Assembly (NCBI RefSeq): GCF_003601985.1
Contig: NZ_QZXA01000005.1
Location: forward strand, 62,001 to 126,000
Reading direction: 5' to 3'
DNA length: 64,000 nt
Source of the DNA: Mesorhizobium jarvisii
GTDB lineage: Bacteria; Pseudomonadota; Alphaproteobacteria; Rhizobiales; Rhizobiaceae
Below are positions 61,668 to 64,000 of the stretch, piece by piece. Below the pieces are notes generated by a model, which was given only the letters and a program-made list of their open reading frames with translations, was not told the DNA's origin and did no database searches. Position 1 is the first letter of the stretch; every line of letters starts with the position of its first letter. Both the position numbers and the translations under genes were made by a program.

Positions 61668-63692
61668 TCAGCTGTCGAGGAAGCTGCGCAGCTTGCGCGA
61701 CCGGCTCGGGTGCTTGAGCTTGCGCAGCGCCTTGGCTTCGATCTGGCGGATACGCTCGCGGGTGACCGAGAACTGCTGGCCGACTTCTTCCAGCGTGTGG
61801 TCGGTGTTCATGCCGATGCCGAAGCGCATGCGCAGCACACGCTCCTCGCGCGGTGTCAGCGAGGCGAGAACCCGCGTGGTGGTCTCGCGCAGATTGGCCT
61901 GAATCGCCGCGTCGATCGGGAGGATCGCCATCTTGTCCTCGATGAAATCGCCCAGATGCGAATCCTCCTCGTCGCCGACCGGCGTTTCGAGCGAGATCGG
62001 CTCCTTGGCGATCTTCAGCACCTTGCGCACTTTTTCGAGCGGCATGGCGAGCTTTTCGGCCAGCTCTTCCGGCGTAGGCTCGCGGCCGATCTCGTGCAGC
62101 ATCTGGCGCGAGGTGCGCACGATCTTGTTGATCGTCTCGATCATATGCACCGGGATGCGGATGGTGCGCGCCTGGTCGGCGATCGAACGCGTGATCGCCT
62201 GCCGGATCCACCATGTCGCGTAGGTCGAGAACTTGTAGCCGCGGCGGTATTCGAACTTATCGACCGCCTTCATCAGGCCGATATTGCCTTCCTGGATCAG
62301 GTCGAGGAACTGCAGGCCGCGATTGGTGTATTTCTTGGCGATGGAGATGACGAGGCGCAGATTGGCCTCGACCATTTCCTTCTTGGCGATCGCGGCTTCG
62401 CGCTCGCCCTTCTGCACCTGGTTGACGATCTTGCGGAATTCCAGGATCGAGATCGCCGTTTCGGTGGCCAGGTGCTGGATCTCGGCGCGCAGGTCCTTGA
62501 TCGCATCCTTCTCGTTCTTGGTGAATTCCTTCCAGCCGCGCGAGGTCAGATTGCCGATCGCGCGCGTCCAGTTGGGATCGAGCTCGGAACCCTGGTATTC
62601 CTTCAGGAACTCCTCGCGGCGCACGCCATAGCTTTCGGCGAGGCGCAACAGCTTGCCCTCGTTCTGCACCAGGCGTTTGTTGATGTCGTAAAGCTGCTCG
62701 ACCAGCGCCTCGATGCGCGCCGTGTTGAGCGACAGCGACTTCACCGCCTTGATCAGCTGGTCCTTCAGCTCCTTCAGCCGGCGGTCCTGGCTGGGCGACA
62801 GCGTGCCGGCGGCGGCCAGACGGTTCTCGACCTGCTGGTCCTGCAGCTTGCGCAGCTTCTTGTAGGTGTCGGCGATGACGTCGAGCGTCTCCATCACCTG
62901 CGGACGCAGTTCGGCTTCCATCGCCGCCAGTGACAGGCTCGCCTCGTCCTCGTCTTCCTCGTCATCGTCCCCGATGCCGCGCGTATCGGCGCCGACATTG
63001 GTGATGTCGTCTTCATCGTCACGCCCGCGGCGCGGCTTTTCCTCGGCCTTCGGCGCTTCCTCGATGCGCTCGACCACCGGCGCCTGCTTGGCTTCCGGGC
63101 CGGCATAGGTCGCTTCGAGATCGATGATCTCGCGCAGCAGGATCTTGGATTCGTTGAGCTCGTCGCGCCAGATGATGATGGCCTGGAAGGTCAGCGGGCT
63201 TTCGCACAGGCCCGCGATCATCGTCTCGCGACCGGCCTCGATGCGCTTGGCAATGGCGATTTCGCCCTCGCGCGACAGCAGCTCGACCGAGCCCATTTCG
63301 CGCAGATACATGCGCACCGGATCGTCGGTGCGGTCGGTCGGCTCTTTCTTGGTGGTGGTGGCGGCGACCGCCGTGCCGGTCTGTTCGGCCAGCTCGTTGG
63401 CGTCTTCCTCGGCGTCCGCCGCGGTGTCGCCGGCCTCGGCCTCTTCGCCCTGCTCGTCATCCTCGACGACGTTGATGCCCATGTCGGACAGCATCGCCAT
63501 CGTGTCCTCGATCTGCTCGGAGGTCACTTCCTCGGAAGGCAGCACCGAATTCAGCTCGTCCATCGTGACATAGCCGCGCTTCTTGGCGGCCTTGATCATC
63601 TTCTTGACAGCATCATCGGAAAGGTCGAGCAGAGGGCCATCGGTGGCGCCTTCGCGTTCGGTCTCGACCTCTTCCTTTTCCTTAGTCGCCAT
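61668..63692 (-). CDS. rpoD: RNA polymerase primary sigma factor RpoD
   Basis: A 674-aa housekeeping sigma-70. Region 1.1 is at the N-terminus, followed by an acidic insertion ([20 protein letters not shown], and [12 protein letters not shown] in the non-conserved region). Region 1.2 reads [20 protein letters not shown]. Region 2 has [20 protein letters not shown] and [20 protein letters not shown]; region 3 [19 protein letters not shown]; region 4 [20 protein letters not shown] and [27 protein letters not shown] lies before the ATG. Its terminator is at 61621-61644. Confidence 0.98.
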   Translation of the reverse strand: MATKEKEEVETEREGATDGPLLDLSDDAVKKMIKAAKKRGYVTMDELNSVLPSEEVTSEQIEDTMAMLSDMGINVVEDDEQGEEAEAGDTAADAEEDANELAEQTGTAVAATTTKKEPTDRTDDPVRMYLREMGSVELLSREGEIAIAKRIEAGRETMIAGLCESPLTFQAIIIWRDELNESKILLREIIDLEATYAGPEAKQAPVVERIEEAPKAEEKPRRGRDDEDDITNVGADTRGIGDDDEEDEDEASLSLAAMEAELRPQVMETLDVIADTYKKLRKLQDQQVENRLAAAGTLSPSQDRRLKELKDQLIKAVKSLSLNTARIEALVEQLYDINKRLVQNEGKLLRLAESYGVRREEFLKEYQGSELDPNWTRAIGNLTSRGWKEFTKNEKDAIKDLRAEIQHLATETAISILEFRKIVNQVQKGEREAAIAKKEMVEANLRLVISIAKKYTNRGLQFLDLIQEGNIGLMKAVDKFEYRRGYKFSTYATWWIRQAITRSIADQARTIRIPVHMIETINKIVRTSRQMLHEIGREPTPEELAEKLAMPLEKVRKVLKIAKEPISLETPVGDEEDSHLGDFIEDKMAILPIDAAIQANLRETTTRVLASLTPREERVLRMRFGIGMNTDHTLEEVGQQFSVTRERIRQIEAKALRKLKHPSRSRKLRSFLDS

Positions 63693-64000
63693 AATTTTTA
63701 TCTTCTCCTAGCGGCCGGGCATCGGGGCCGCGTAAGCTGTCGGACCAGTCAAATCGGATAGGCTCGTTTCGAAACGCGCTTCACCGGGCCACTAACTTCA
63801 TTGATCGTTAAGTCCAGATTAACCCTGATATCTGTGGCAGGCGGCCTGCCTGTCCAGTGACCAGTACCTCACATCGCTCATTTCCCGTCGGCGCGGGTGC
63901 GGGTTAACGTTTCGAATCGTCCTGATTCCGCCATTCTGTCTGAAGGTCAAGCGCCTCTGGCATGATTCGCATGAAAAAAGCGAATCAATTACCCGACTTA
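63693..64000. promoter_or_regulatory. rpoD upstream region
   Basis: No gene is visible. It contains the ribosome site of rpoD (next to 63693) and a stem (GATTCGC/GCGAATC, 63963-63985). In related genomes dnaG lies upstream of rpoD, so its end may be just outside the window. I could not place a convincing promoter. Confidence 0.45.

Overview
This 64 kb window reads as chromosome of a Mesorhizobium-like rhizobium (Alphaproteobacteria, Hyphomicrobiales). The evidence is high GC throughout the core part, a DUF768 protein (a family I know essentially only from Mesorhizobium), four DUF982 proteins, a Usg protein, a ROSE-type thermosensor in front of an Hsp20 gene, a MocR/inositol-catabolism locus and an alphaproteobacterial rpoD.

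Bases 1 to about 17,570 form an accessory region, probably an old composite genomic island. It is bounded on the right by tRNA-Ile2 (CAU anticodon) with the stub of a tyrosine integrase reading away from the tRNA 3' end. It also contains a 45-nt 3' fragment of tRNA-Gln(CUG) at 9.36 kb, a second attachment-site scar. The content is typical of a decaying island: an ATP-dependent DNA ligase, the broken tail of a second ligase, a frameshifted SRAP gene, a locally duplicated module of small genes, many small secreted or hypothetical proteins, and a stress block (two Hsp20 genes, Usg, groESL behind a degenerate CIRCE, four DUF982 genes).

From 17.6 kb on the sequence looks like normal core or shell chromosome. 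At 17.8-23.1 kb lie envelope genes: a SIMPL protein, a small secreted protein, a cysteine-cluster protein, an OmpA-family protein with an 81-bp coding repeat, and a UPF0114 protein. An array of five palindromic 28-30 bp units sits between the first two. At 23.2-26.9 kb is an SDR enzyme, then a LuxR-type regulator and a protease-like protein that has lost all three catalytic residues, divergent from a cytoplasmic HtrA-like protease that keeps them. At 26.9-32.8 kb are regulator/enzyme pairs (VOC/TetR, LysR/azoreductase, AzlCD/Lrp) and an MFS transporter. At 32.9-36.6 kb an SQR-like flavoprotein and a 1-Cys peroxiredoxin are transcribed away from a SARP/BTAD-type regulator.

At 36.6-43.4 kb a MocR regulator faces an operon of a Gfo/Idh/MocA dehydrogenase, IolE and a sugar-type ABC importer, which points to uptake and breakdown of an inositol or inositol derivative such as a rhizopine. 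At 43.6-53.9 kb follow an esterase of the PHB-depolymerase family, two envelope or stress proteins, a three-gene periplasm-facing molybdenum hydroxylase (2Fe-2S subunit, triheme cytochrome c, Mo subunit), a dimethylglycine-dehydrogenase-like protein and HlyU. At 54.0-55.9 kb two convergent methyltransferase-type genes are bracketed by a 48-bp direct repeat copied from the 3' end of the adjacent tetR. Then come TetR/PspA/YiaAB, an autoregulated PadR, a GyrI-like protein, a DCC-family protein with a His-tailed EamA exporter, a DUF333 protein, a GYD protein and rpoD. The last 308 bases are the rpoD upstream region.

All family assignments come from reading protein motifs by eye; no database search was run.
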